Origin: an uncultured Acetobacteraceae bacterium
GTDB lineage: Bacteria; Pseudomonadota; Alphaproteobacteria; Acetobacterales; Acetobacteraceae
Reading direction: 5' to 3'
Length of the DNA stretch: 31,641 bases
Assembly (NCBI GenBank): GCA_903839965.1
Contig: CAIMEK010000924.1
Span: forward strand, 1 to 31,641
The position numbers and the translations under genes were made by a program. Of this stretch, positions 24,658 through 31,641 are shown piece by piece (the stretch's first letter is position 1; each line of letters starts with the position of its first letter). The notes below the pieces were generated by a model, which did not search any database, was not told where the DNA came from, and was given only the letters and a program-made list of their open reading frames with translations.

Positions 24658-24690
24658 CGGGGGGTGCGGCGCCTGCGTCCGCACCCCCCG
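24658..24690 (+). terminator. Intercistronic 12-base-pair hairpin after the binding-protein gene
   Basis: The arms CGGGGGGTGCGG (24658-24669) and CCGCACCCCCCG (24679-24690) are perfectly complementary around a 9-base loop. The hairpin starts 11 bases after the stop of the binding-protein gene and ends 12 bases before the permease ATG. There is no T-run, so it is more likely a partial terminator or an RNA 3'-end stabiliser that raises binding protein over permease, as known for malE-malF, than a full stop. Confidence 0.7.
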
Positions 24691-24702
24691 GTTCGCCACC
24701 AG

Positions 24703-25632
24703 ATGAGTCCGTCCGTGTCGTCAACCGTTCACGCCGCCGCCTTGCCAGCCAGACGCCGAACGCGCATCGGCCTGTCCGCCAAGCAGGCCATGTTCGGCTA
24801 TGCCATCCTGTTCCCGACGCTCGCCATCCTCGGCATCTTCCGCTTCCTGCCGATGCTCGAGGCGTTCGTCATCAGCTTCACCAAATACGACCTGATCCAT
24901 CCTGCGCAGTACGTGGGGCTGGCCAACTTCGTCGACCTGCTCAACGATCCGCTGTTCCTGAATTCCGCGCGGGTGTCGCTGATCTACGTGGTGTTCAGCG
25001 TGCTGCCGGTGTGGCCGCTGTCGCTGGCACTGGCGGTGCTGTTCAACCGCAGCCTGTTCCTCAAGAACGTGCTCCGATCCGCGGTGTTCATGCCGGTGGT
25101 GATGCCCGCCGTGGTGATGGCCGTGGTGTGGACCTTCATGTACCAGCAGGACGGCGTGCTCAACACCATCCTGGGCTGGCTCGGCATCGACCCCATCCCC
25201 TGGCTGCGCAGCAGTTCCACCGCGCTGCCGGCGGTGATCCTGATCGGCATCTGGCGCGCCACGCCCTATTACATGGTGATCTTCCTGGCCGGCCTGCAGG
25301 CGATCCCGGCGGAATACTACGAGGCCGCCGAAATCGACGGCGCCAGCCGCTGGGCGGGCTTCTGGCACATCACCCTGCCGCTACTGAGGCCCACCACGCT
25401 GCTGGTGATGGTGATGACCGTGATCGTGGCGATGAAGGTGTTCGCCGTGCCGCTGATCATGACCGGCGGCGGGCCGGCGGATTCCACCCGGGTGCTGCCG
25501 CTGTTCATCTACCAGACCGCCTTCGAGTTCTTCGACATGGGGAGGGCGGCGGCGATGAGCGTGTTCCTGTTCGTCGCCGTCATGCTGTTCTCGGTCGCGC
25601 AGATCCGCATCTTCACGCGCAACGAGGACTGA
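24703..25632 (+). CDS. Sugar ABC transporter permease, MalF/UgpA-like
   Basis: Inner-membrane permease, 309 aa. ATG 24703 starts a polar N-terminus before the first TM (FGYAILFPTLAILGIFRFLP, about 35-55). An in-frame upstream start (24664) would begin inside the intercistronic hairpin, so I reject it; no strong ribosome-binding site is visible before 24703. The EAA loop is AEYYEAAEIDGASRWAGFWH followed by ITLPLLRP. The segment PLIMTGGGPADSTRVLPLFI is the sugar-permease signature. It pairs with the MalG-like permease 4 bases downstream. No ATPase gene is in this operon. Confidence 0.93.
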   Translation: MSPSVSSTVHAAALPARRRTRIGLSAKQAMFGYAILFPTLAILGIFRFLPMLEAFVISFTKYDLIHPAQYVGLANFVDLLNDPLFLNSARVSLIYVVFSVLPVWPLSLALAVLFNRSLFLKNVLRSAVFMPVVMPAVVMAVVWTFMYQQDGVLNTILGWLGIDPIPWLRSSSTALPAVILIGIWRATPYYMVIFLAGLQAIPAEYYEAAEIDGASRWAGFWHITLPLLRPTTLLVMVMTVIVAMKVFAVPLIMTGGGPADSTRVLPLFIYQTAFEFFDMGRAAAMSVFLFVAVMLFSVAQIRIFTRNED

Positions 25633-25636
25633 GGCG

Positions 25637-26506
25637 ATGGCCAGCACATCCGTCCTCCGCACCTCGGCCAGACGCGGCGCGCTGCTCCACCGCGGGCGCG
25701 ACGCCGTGGTGATCTATACCCTCGTGCTCGCGGCGGTGGCGATCGGCCTGCTGCCGTATTTCTGGATGGTGTCGTCGTCGCTCAAGACGATGGCCAACAT
25801 GTTCAGCGTGCCGATCCAGTGGATCCCCGACCCCGTCAACTGGCAGTCCTACGTCATCGCCTGGCACGCCCAGGACTTCACCCGCTACTTCCTCAACAGC
25901 GGCGTGGTCGCCGTCGCCATCACGCTGGGCAACCTGGTGTTCGCCTCGCTGGCCGGCTACAGCCTGGCCAAGTTCCGCTATTTCGGGCGCGGTCTGCTGT
26001 TCATCCTGATTCTCAGCACCATGATGCTGCCGCTGGAAGTGACCATGGTGCCGCTGTTCCTCATCATCAAGCAGCTCGACTGGGCGAACAGCTACCAGGG
26101 CCTGATCGTGCCGTTCCTGGTGGACGGCTTCGGCGTGTTCCTGATGCGCCAGTACATGCTCGGCATCCCCAAGGACCTGATCGATTCCGCGCGGATCGAC
26201 GGCGCCTCGGAATTGCGCATCTTCTGGCAGATCGTGCTGCCGCTGTGCAAACCGGCGCTGGTGGCGCTTGGCGTGTTCACGTTCCGCGAGGCATGGGACA
26301 TGTACATCTGGCCGCTGATCATCGTCAGCCGGGATTCACTGCGCACCCTGCCGCTGGCCATTTCGCTGTTCATGAGCAGCTACGGCACCGCCTGGGACCA
26401 GCTCATGGCCATCGCCGTGCTGGGCACGCTGCCGATGATCGTCTTGTTTTTCGTCCTGCAACGCGCCTTCATTCAGGGTATCGCCGTCACCGGCCTGAAA
26501 GAGTGA
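25637..26506 (+). CDS. Sugar ABC transporter permease, MalG-like
   Basis: Inner-membrane permease, 289 aa. ATG 25637 follows the upstream stop by 4 bases with GAGG in between. TM1 ends in LLPYFWMVSSSLKTMANMFS, the family mark. The next hydrophobic segments include NSGVVAVAITLGNLVFASLA and GLLFILILSTMMLPLEVTMV. The EAA loop is KDLIDSARIDGASELRIFWQ, then IVLPLCKP; the C-terminus is LQRAFIQGIAVTGLKE, near the consensus QRYFVxGLTxGAVKG. With the binding protein and the MalF-like partner it makes a complete importer except for the ATPase, which must be supplied from elsewhere. Confidence 0.94.
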   Translation: MASTSVLRTSARRGALLHRGRDAVVIYTLVLAAVAIGLLPYFWMVSSSLKTMANMFSVPIQWIPDPVNWQSYVIAWHAQDFTRYFLNSGVVAVAITLGNLVFASLAGYSLAKFRYFGRGLLFILILSTMMLPLEVTMVPLFLIIKQLDWANSYQGLIVPFLVDGFGVFLMRQYMLGIPKDLIDSARIDGASELRIFWQIVLPLCKPALVALGVFTFREAWDMYIWPLIIVSRDSLRTLPLAISLFMSSYGTAWDQLMAIAVLGTLPMIVLFFVLQRAFIQGIAVTGLKE

Positions 26507-26546
26507 ACCGCGGCGCGCTTTCATTCGGTCCGAAAAGGAGGTTTTC

Positions 26547-27653
26547 GTGTCGACAACCCTGGCAGACCGGCAGCCGGCATCGACCTTGCCGGACCGCATG
26601 CGCGCCCTGGTGCTGACCGCGCCCGGCAAGTTCGAAATCCAGACCGTGCCGGCGCCCCGGCCGGGCCAGGGCGAGGTGCTGTGCAAGGTCGCGGCGGTGG
26701 CAATTTGCGGCAGCGATCCGGAAATCATCCGCGGCGGCCTCGCGGGCACCTGGCCGCCGGGCTACCCGTTCATACCGGGCCACGAATGGTCGGGCCAGGT
26801 CGTCGCCATCGGCCCCGGCGTGGTCGACCTGCAGCCCGGCGACCGGGTGGCGGGGCAGGCGCATTGCGGCTGCGGCACCTGTGCGAACTGCATGGAGGGC
26901 CGCTACACGATCTGCGAGAACTACGGCCGGGCCGAGGCCGGCCAGCGCCATTACGGCTTCATCACCCAGGGCGCGTACGCTCAGTACGCCGTCTATTCCA
27001 TCAAGAGCGTCAACCGCATGCCGGACGGCATGAGCTTCCGCGAAGGCGCGCTGGTCGACACCGCCGGCGTGGCGCTGCACGGCCTCGAACTGTCCGGCGT
27101 GCGGCCGGGCGGCACGGTGGCGGTCATCGGGCCGGGGCCGATCGGCCTCATCGCCATGCGCATGGCGCGCATTCTGGGGGCCGCCCGCATCATCGCCGTC
27201 GGGCGCGGGGCACGGCTGGAGGCCTCCCGCAAGGCCGGCGCCGATGTGCTGGTGAATTTCGAAAGCGGCGATCCGGTCGCTGCCGTCAGGGCGGCGGCCA
27301 ACGGGCTCGGCGTCGACGAGGCGATCGAGTGTTCCGGCGCGCCGGGCACGTTCCGCCAAGCCGTGGAAATGGTGCACAAGGGCGGCCGCGTCGTGCTGCT
27401 CGGCGTGCCGGCGGCCGGCTACGTCATGGAGCCCATTCCGTTCAAGCATGTCGTGCACAACGAAATCGCCATCTACGGCGTGCGCGCCAACCCCAACGTG
27501 TCGCGCAAGGTGATCGGCCTGATCGGCGCCGGCCAGCTTCGGGTCGACGACCTGATCTCACACACCTTCCCGCTGGAGGACTTCGCCACCGCGCTCGACA
27601 CCTTCGTCAACCGCCGCGACGGCGCCATCAAGGTCGTGGTCGAGCCGAACTGA
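26547..27653 (+). CDS. Zinc-dependent medium-chain dehydrogenase (sugar/polyol type)
   Basis: Cytosolic NAD(P)-dependent dehydrogenase of the medium-chain (MDR) superfamily, 368 aa. Start GTG 26547 has a perfect AAAGGAGG site upstream. Catalytic-zinc residues are Cys54 (CGSD) and the His79-Glu80 pair in GHEWSG; the structural zinc site is the Cys tetrad 109, 112, 115, 123 in CGTCANCMEGRYTIC. The Rossmann motif is GPGPIG (196-201). Resemblance is to sorbitol/threonine/galactitol dehydrogenase-type members. It lies 40 bases after the sugar permease and 16 bases before a lactonase, so oxidation of the imported sugar or polyol, with a lactone as product, is the natural reading (inference). Confidence 0.9.
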   Translation: MSTTLADRQPASTLPDRMRALVLTAPGKFEIQTVPAPRPGQGEVLCKVAAVAICGSDPEIIRGGLAGTWPPGYPFIPGHEWSGQVVAIGPGVVDLQPGDRVAGQAHCGCGTCANCMEGRYTICENYGRAEAGQRHYGFITQGAYAQYAVYSIKSVNRMPDGMSFREGALVDTAGVALHGLELSGVRPGGTVAVIGPGPIGLIAMRMARILGAARIIAVGRGARLEASRKAGADVLVNFESGDPVAAVRAAANGLGVDEAIECSGAPGTFRQAVEMVHKGGRVVLLGVPAAGYVMEPIPFKHVVHNEIAIYGVRANPNVSRKVIGLIGAGQLRVDDLISHTFPLEDFATALDTFVNRRDGAIKVVVEPN

Positions 27654-27669
27654 AACCGGACATCAGCTC

Positions 27670-28854
27670 ATGCCATCCGAAATGATCGCCCGCTCCGAAA
27701 TGATCGCCCGCTCCGAAATGATCGCCCGCTCCGAAATGATCGTCTATGTCGGCACATACACCGAGCCGATCCGCTTCGGCACCGGCAAGGTGCTCGAGGG
27801 CAAGGGCAAGGGGATCTATGCGCTGCGGCTCGACCCGACGAGCGGCGAACTGGAGCCGGTCGGGGTGACGGCCCAGGTGGCCAACCCCTCCTATCTGGCG
27901 TTCGATGGCGCGCGGCGCTTCCTGTATGCCGTCAACGAACTGAAATCCTACCAGAACAAGCCGACCGGAACGGTCAGCGCGTTCGCCATCGACCCGCGCA
28001 GCGGCGCGCTGGAATTCCTCAACCGCCAGCCCACCCACGGCACCGATCCTTGCCATGTGGTGGTGGGCGCCAAGGGCAGGCATTTGTTCGTCGCCAATTT
28101 CATGAGCGGCAGCGTCTGCGTGCTGCCCATCCACGACGACGGCAGCCTGGGAGACGCCTGCGACTTCATCCAGCATCAGGGCTCGGGCATCGACCCGGCC
28201 CGCCAGGCCGGCCCGCACGCCCATTCGGTCACGCTCGACCGCGCCAACCGCTTCGCCTTCGTGCCCGATCTCGGGCTGGACCGGCTGATGGCGTACCGCT
28301 TCGAGCCCAAGCGCGGCATGCTGGAGCCGAACGACGTTCCCTGGATCAAGATGAAGCCGGGCGCCGGCCCGCGTCACGTCGCCTTCCATCCGGACGGCGG
28401 GCTCGCCTATCTCGTCAACGAGCTGAACTCCACGCTGGCAGCGCTGAAATACGACCGCAAGACGGGAACGTTCCGCGAACTGCAGGTGGTTCCCACGCTG
28501 CCGGACGGGTTCGCGGGCGCCAGCACCTGCGCCGACGTCCAGCTCTCCCCATCCGGTGGCTTCGCCTATGCGTCCAACCGCGGCCACGACAGCATCACGG
28601 TCTATCGGGTGCACCAGCGCAGCGGCCGGCTGACCTGCATCGGCCAGCAGCCGACCGACGGCAAGACCCCGCGCAGCTTCTGCATCGATCCCACCGGCAC
28701 TTTCCTGCTCGCGGCCAACCAGGACAGCGATACCGTGGTGAGCTTCCGCATCGACGCCAGGACCGGCATGCCGCAGCCGACCGGGCACGTCGCGGAGGTG
28801 CCCACGCCGGTCTGCGTCAAGGTGCTGGCGCCGCCGAAGTCCAAGCGGAAGTAG
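27670..28854 (+). CDS. Beta-propeller lactonase (YbhE/6-phosphogluconolactonase-like)
   Basis: Cytosolic seven-bladed beta-propeller protein of the lactonase (Pgl/YbhE) family, up to 394 aa, expected to hydrolyse a sugar lactone to the aldonic acid. Family marks: YVGTYTEPIRFGTGKVLEGK, GIYALRLDPTSGELEPVG, HAHSVTLDRANRFAFVPDLG, GPRHVAFHPDGGLAYLVNEL, SNRGHDSITVYRV and GKTPRSFCIDPTGTFLLAAN. The 5' end carries an 18-base tandem repeat that adds the peptide IARSEM three times and offers four in-frame ATGs after the first. Family homology begins at ATG 27736 (MIVYVGTYTEP), which has no clear ribosome-binding site. The gene follows the dehydrogenase by 16 bases. Confidence 0.9.
   Translation: MPSEMIARSEMIARSEMIARSEMIVYVGTYTEPIRFGTGKVLEGKGKGIYALRLDPTSGELEPVGVTAQVANPSYLAFDGARRFLYAVNELKSYQNKPTGTVSAFAIDPRSGALEFLNRQPTHGTDPCHVVVGAKGRHLFVANFMSGSVCVLPIHDDGSLGDACDFIQHQGSGIDPARQAGPHAHSVTLDRANRFAFVPDLGLDRLMAYRFEPKRGMLEPNDVPWIKMKPGAGPRHVAFHPDGGLAYLVNELNSTLAALKYDRKTGTFRELQVVPTLPDGFAGASTCADVQLSPSGGFAYASNRGHDSITVYRVHQRSGRLTCIGQQPTDGKTPRSFCIDPTGTFLLAANQDSDTVVSFRIDARTGMPQPTGHVAEVPTPVCVKVLAPPKSKRK
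27676..27742. repeat. 18-base tandem repeat at the start of the lactonase gene
   Basis: The unit TCCGAAATGATCGCCCGC is present three times without mismatch (27676-27693, 27694-27711, 27712-27729), followed by 13 bases of a fourth copy. The unit is a multiple of three, so copy-number change would lengthen or shorten the N-terminus (EMIARS per unit) without a frameshift. Each unit brings another ATG. Confidence 0.95.
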
Positions 28855-28864
28855 CCGCCGTCGT

Positions 28865-29704
28865 TCAGGTCTCGATGGGGGTATCGGCGCGGCCGCCCCA
28901 TTCGGTCCACGACCCGTCGTACACCGCGCCCGCGGGCAGCCCGGCCTGCACCATGGCCAGGGTGAGGATGCAGGCGGTGATGCCGCTGCCGCAGGACGTT
29001 ACCACCGGCTTGCTGCCGTCCACGCCGGCCGCGGCCAGCCGCGCGCGCAGCGCGTCGGGCGGCAGCATGGTCTGGTCGGCGGCCAGCAATTCCGTGTAGG
29101 GCAGGTTGACGCTGCCCGGGATGTGGCCGGAGCGCATGCCGGGGCGCGGCTCGGGCACCGCTGCGGTGAAGCGTCCGGCGGCGCGGGCGTCCAGCACCAG
29201 TTCGCGCCGGGCGTCGATATTGGCCAGGATGTCGCCCACTCCGCGCAGGCGGGTGGCGCGGAAATCGGGGCGGAAGGTCGCCGGCGCGGCGGGCAACGCG
29301 TCGCCGTCTTCCATCGGCCGGTCTTCCGCCACCCACTTGGGCAGCCCGCCGTCGAGCACCGCGGCGCGGTCATGGCCGAACAGCCCCATCATCCACCATC
29401 CGCGCGCCGCCGAGGCCAGGCCCTTCTGGTCGTAGAACACCACCGTGCTTTCGTTGCCGACGCCGAGCGCGCCCAGCAGTTTGGCGAACCGGCCCGGCGT
29501 GGGCACCATGTGCGGCAGGTCGGTGTCCGCATCGGCGATGACGTCGACATCGAAGAAGCGGGCCCGCGGCAGGTGGCCGGCGCGGAATTCCGCCATGGCG
29601 TCGCGCGGTTCGTTCGGCAGGTACTTGGTGGCGTCGAACACCACCAGCCCGGGCTTGCCGAGATGCTGGGCCAGCCAGCCCGTGGACACGAGTGTCATGG
29701 TCAT
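28865..29704 (-). CDS. sseA: 3-mercaptopyruvate sulfurtransferase (two-domain rhodanese)
   Basis: Cytosolic sulfurtransferase, 279 aa, with two rhodanese domains (about 1-135 inactive, 150-279 catalytic). The active-site loop CGSGITA places the persulfide cysteine at residue 238 and is the form typical of 3-mercaptopyruvate sulfurtransferases rather than thiosulfate sulfurtransferases (CRxGxT). Other marks: VVFDATKYLPNEPRDAMAEF, HLPRARFFDVD, VVFYDQKGLASAARGWWMM, SGHIPGSVNLPY and the C-terminal YDGSWTEWGG. ATG 29704 has GAAGGAAA upstream; a second ATG lies two codons in. It is 14 bases after the AlaX-type gene in the same direction and convergent with the lactonase, 10 bases apart. Confidence 0.94.
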   Translation of the reverse strand: MTMTLVSTGWLAQHLGKPGLVVFDATKYLPNEPRDAMAEFRAGHLPRARFFDVDVIADADTDLPHMVPTPGRFAKLLGALGVGNESTVVFYDQKGLASAARGWWMMGLFGHDRAAVLDGGLPKWVAEDRPMEDGDALPAAPATFRPDFRATRLRGVGDILANIDARRELVLDARAAGRFTAAVPEPRPGMRSGHIPGSVNLPYTELLAADQTMLPPDALRARLAAAGVDGSKPVVTSCGSGITACILTLAMVQAGLPAGAVYDGSWTEWGGRADTPIET

Positions 29705-29718
29705 GCGCGGGGTTTCCT

Positions 29719-30432
29719 TCAGGCCAGGGTGATGGTGATGCGGCGGTTCATCCGCCCCTTGTTCTCGATCTTCTGCACCACCACGCGGCCGATTTCGACG
29801 GTGTTGGCAACATGCGTGCCGCCGCAGGGCTGCAGGTCGACCGGCGGTTCGCCGGCACCGATGCGCAGCAGCCGCAGCCGCCCCAGTCCGCGTGGCGGCT
29901 GCACCGAGAGCGTGCGGACCATGGCCGGGTTGTCGTCGAGCACCGACTCCTCGACCCATTCGGCCCGTACCGGGTGGCCGGCGGCGATCACTTCGTTCAG
30001 TGCCTGCTCGATGGGCTCCTTGGCCGGCGGGTCCGGCAGGTTGAAGTCCAGCCGCGACTTCTCCGCGCCGACCGCCCCACCGGTGACCGCGATGCCGGGC
30101 AGCACGACGCAGAGCAGGTGCAGCGTGGTGTGCATGCGCATCAGCCGGTGGCGCCGCTCCCAGTCGATCTCTCCCTCGACGCTGGCCCCCACCGCGGGCA
30201 GGGCCGCGCCCGGAGCCGGCACGTGCAGGATGGTCTCGCCTTCGCCCTTGATGGTGTCGGCGATGGCCGCCTCGCCGCCGGGCCAGCGCAACACGCCGAG
30301 GTCGCCGGGCTGGCCGCCGGAGCGGGCGTAGAAGATCGTGCGGTCGAGCGCGATCGCTTCCGGCGTGGCCGAGAGCACGGTGGCCTGCATCCGGCGCAGG
30401 TTGGAATCGTCGAGGAAAAGCCGTTCGGTCAT
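29719..30432 (-). CDS. AlaX-type alanyl-tRNA editing protein
   Basis: Free-standing trans-editing hydrolase related to the editing domain of alanyl-tRNA synthetase, 237 aa, removing serine or glycine from mischarged tRNA-Ala. The zinc-binding residues are all present: His101 and His105 in HTTLHLL, and Cys203 and His207 in CGGTH. The RSGGQPGD segment (37-44) is the usual N-terminal signature. The C-terminal domain (VVVQKIENKGRMNRRITI) is the short AlaX-M/II type extension. ATG 30432 overlaps the stop of the NUDIX gene (ATGA), so the two are coupled. Confidence 0.92.
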   Translation of the reverse strand: MTERLFLDDSNLRRMQATVLSATPEAIALDRTIFYARSGGQPGDLGVLRWPGGEAAIADTIKGEGETILHVPAPGAALPAVGASVEGEIDWERRHRLMRMHTTLHLLCVVLPGIAVTGGAVGAEKSRLDFNLPDPPAKEPIEQALNEVIAAGHPVRAEWVEESVLDDNPAMVRTLSVQPPRGLGRLRLLRIGAGEPPVDLQPCGGTHVANTVEIGRVVVQKIENKGRMNRRITITLA

Positions 30433-31073
30433 TCGGGGTCCTTCCAGGCAGCCCGCAGCATCGGCCGCTTGGCGGCGAGCCAGAGCAGGGCAATCGCGGT
30501 CACGGAGTTGAGCATGCGCCCCTCCAGCGCTGCATCGATGGCGCGCGTGGCGGGCCACACCCGCACGCGGATATCCTCGGCCTCCGACTCCAGGCCCATC
30601 AGCCCGACCAGCCCGTCCGGGCCGGTGGCGGGAGCCGTCACTTCGCCCACATGCAGCCAGACGCGCTCGTCGCAGCCGCCGGGAGTGAGCAGGAAATTGC
30701 CGATCGGCAGCACCCGCCGCGTCGGCACCCCCAGCTCTTCCTGGGTTTCCCGCGCCAGCGTGGTGGCGACATCCTCGCCGGGGTCGCACAGCCCCGCCGG
30801 CACTTCCACCATCACCGGGTCGACGCCGGCGGCCAGCGCGGGCAGGCGGAACTGCTCGATCAGCACCACCACGTCGGCGATCGGGTCATAGGGCAGCAGG
30901 GCGGCCGCCTGGCCGCGCCGCCATAATTCCCAGGTGCGTTGCGCGCTCATCGTGCCGTCGAAGCGGCGCTGGCGGAACCGGATGCGCTGGATGGGAAATC
31001 GTCCATCCCAGACGGTTTCGTCGGAGTCAACGATCAGGCCGGGCCAGGGGGGCAGGGGAGCGGGGGAGGGCAT
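30429..31073 (-). CDS. NUDIX hydrolase (ADP-ribose / nucleoside-diphosphate-sugar pyrophosphatase-like)
   Basis: Cytosolic pyrophosphatase of the NUDIX family, 214 aa. The NUDIX box GLCDPGEDVATTLARETQEE followed by LGV (94-116) keeps G-x5-E-x7-RE-x2-EE-x-G. Upstream AALLPYDPIADVVVLIEQFR and PVMVEVPAG match NudF/ADP-ribose and GDP-mannose pyrophosphatases. ATG 31073 is taken as start; the frame continues upstream to 31469 without protein-like composition and no strong ribosome-binding site is seen. It is the first gene of the NUDIX - AlaX - sulfurtransferase operon. The exact substrate (ADP-ribose or a nucleotide sugar) cannot be told. Confidence 0.9.
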   Translation of the reverse strand: MPSPAPLPPWPGLIVDSDETVWDGRFPIQRIRFRQRRFDGTMSAQRTWELWRRGQAAALLPYDPIADVVVLIEQFRLPALAAGVDPVMVEVPAGLCDPGEDVATTLARETQEELGVPTRRVLPIGNFLLTPGGCDERVWLHVGEVTAPATGPDGLVGLMGLESEAEDIRVRVWPATRAIDAALEGRMLNSVTAIALLWLAAKRPMLRAAWKDPE

Positions 31074-31138
31074 CGGCCCACCATATAGCCAACCGCCGCC
31101 GCGCTGCCCACCCGGGGGGGAGGGGCAGGCCGGCGGAG

Positions 31139-31641
31139 CTATGCTTCCGCGGTGGCGGCCACGATCTCGCGCAGCTTTGCCGCGGCGGTGGCCCCCTTCA
31201 TCGCTTCCTTCCACAGCCCCTCGGCCACCCGCTGGTGCGCGGCGATCGCCTCGTCGGCGGCGGTGATCATCGCCACACCCGTCGGCGTGCCGGGGACGGT
31301 GTCCGGGCGGAACGGGTTGACCGCCAGGGTGGCGCGGTCGCGGGCGCGCAAAATCTTGAAATTGCCGGTCGGCTCGGTGGCGGTCAGCAGGCCGAACTGC
31401 AGCCCCATCGGCTCGGCCTCCATCAGGGCGGCGATGTTCAGCGCCTCCGCCGTCGCCACCTGGCGGCACAACCGACGGTTCCGCTCCGACAGCGGCGCAG
31501 CGCCGGCCACGCCCGATTCAAGGAACCGGGCCAGCCGGCCGGCCGAAATCATGCAGATGATGCTCGGCTTGCGGGCGCTGTAGAGGCGCTTGCGGGCGGC
31601 CAGGATGCCGAGCGTCTGGTCGGCGCCGGCGCGCAACTGCG
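31139..31641 (-). CDS. Unrecognised protein, N-terminus outside window
   Basis: The visible C-terminal 166 codons encode a mostly helical, soluble protein; the frame is open at the window edge. Segments: LRAGADQTLGILAARKRLYS, KPSIICMISAGRLARFLESG, RNRRLCRQVATAEALNIAAL and a C-terminal helix with WKEAMKGATAAAKLREIVAA. I see no catalytic motif, signal peptide or membrane helix and do not recognise the family. It precedes the NUDIX gene by 65 bases in the same direction, so co-transcription is possible. The composition (balanced, with Ile, Asn, Lys) supports a real gene. Confidence 0.75.
   Translation of the reverse strand, partial: QLRAGADQTLGILAARKRLYSARKPSIICMISAGRLARFLESGVAGAAPLSERNRRLCRQVATAEALNIAALMEAEPMGLQFGLLTATEPTGNFKILRARDRATLAVNPFRPDTVPGTPTGVAMITAADEAIAAHQRVAEGLWKEAMKGATAAAKLREIVAATAEA

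Overview
The window is GC-rich, densely coded bacterial DNA with ATGA start/stop overlaps. It most likely comes from an alphaproteobacterium, perhaps of the Rhodospirillales/Acetobacteraceae type. This inference rests on base composition, the order ihfA - MerR-family regulator - tRNA-Pro(GGG), many sugar and peptide-type ABC transporters, and a TPR/family-9-glycosyltransferase-like protein. No phage, insertion sequence, CRISPR array, plasmid gene or rRNA was seen.

Layout. 1-2,495 (minus): the end of a sugar ABC operon (binding protein, MalF-like permease, MalG-like permease cut by the window edge), with a LacI-type AAACGTTT operator candidate in front. 2,741-7,000: mixed single genes (small Cys protein, SnoaL-like protein, FAH-family hydrolase, orphan OmpR-type response regulator, PatB/MalY-type C-S lyase). 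7,059-9,463: TPR/GT9-like protein, ihfA, MerR regulator, tRNA-Pro. 9,464-11,194: a gene-poor stretch around a secreted SUMF1-like protein and an unrecognised gene fragment. 11,195-12,598 (minus): DHA2-type MFS exporter.

12,823-19,415: an Opp/Dpp-type ABC transporter (binding protein, two permeases, ATPase) whose second gene is a cytosolic DUF2961/GH172 glycoside hydrolase. The second ATPase lies on the opposite strand, tail to tail with the first. The enzyme suggests that this peptide-type transporter imports furanoside-containing oligosaccharides (inference).

19,454-21,035 (minus): a decayed operon made of a frameshifted Gfo/Idh/MocA oxidoreductase that has lost its EKP motif, a LacI regulator with most of its effector domain deleted, and the C-terminal remnant of an enolase-superfamily enzyme. 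A perfect TGTAACCGGTTACA palindrome lies just upstream, between this operon and a divergent intact HpcH/HpaI aldolase.

21,228-28,854 (plus): aldolase, glucokinase, a second sugar ABC transporter (binding protein plus two permeases, no ATPase), a zinc-dependent dehydrogenase and a beta-propeller lactonase. Dehydrogenase, lactonase and 2-keto-3-deoxy-acid aldolase would fit a non-phosphorylative sugar oxidation route. The missing dehydratase step is what the enolase-superfamily remnant could once have supplied. The ABC operon has a perfect FNR/FixK-type box (TTGATCTATATCAA) in front, spaced as in an FNR-activated promoter.

28,865-31,641 (minus): NUDIX hydrolase, AlaX-type alanyl-tRNA editing protein and 3-mercaptopyruvate sulfurtransferase in a probable operon, preceded by an unrecognised gene cut by the window edge.

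The least ordinary parts are the GH172-containing Opp-type operon, the eroding sugar-catabolic operon with its surviving operator, and the apparent oxygen-responsive control of sugar uptake.
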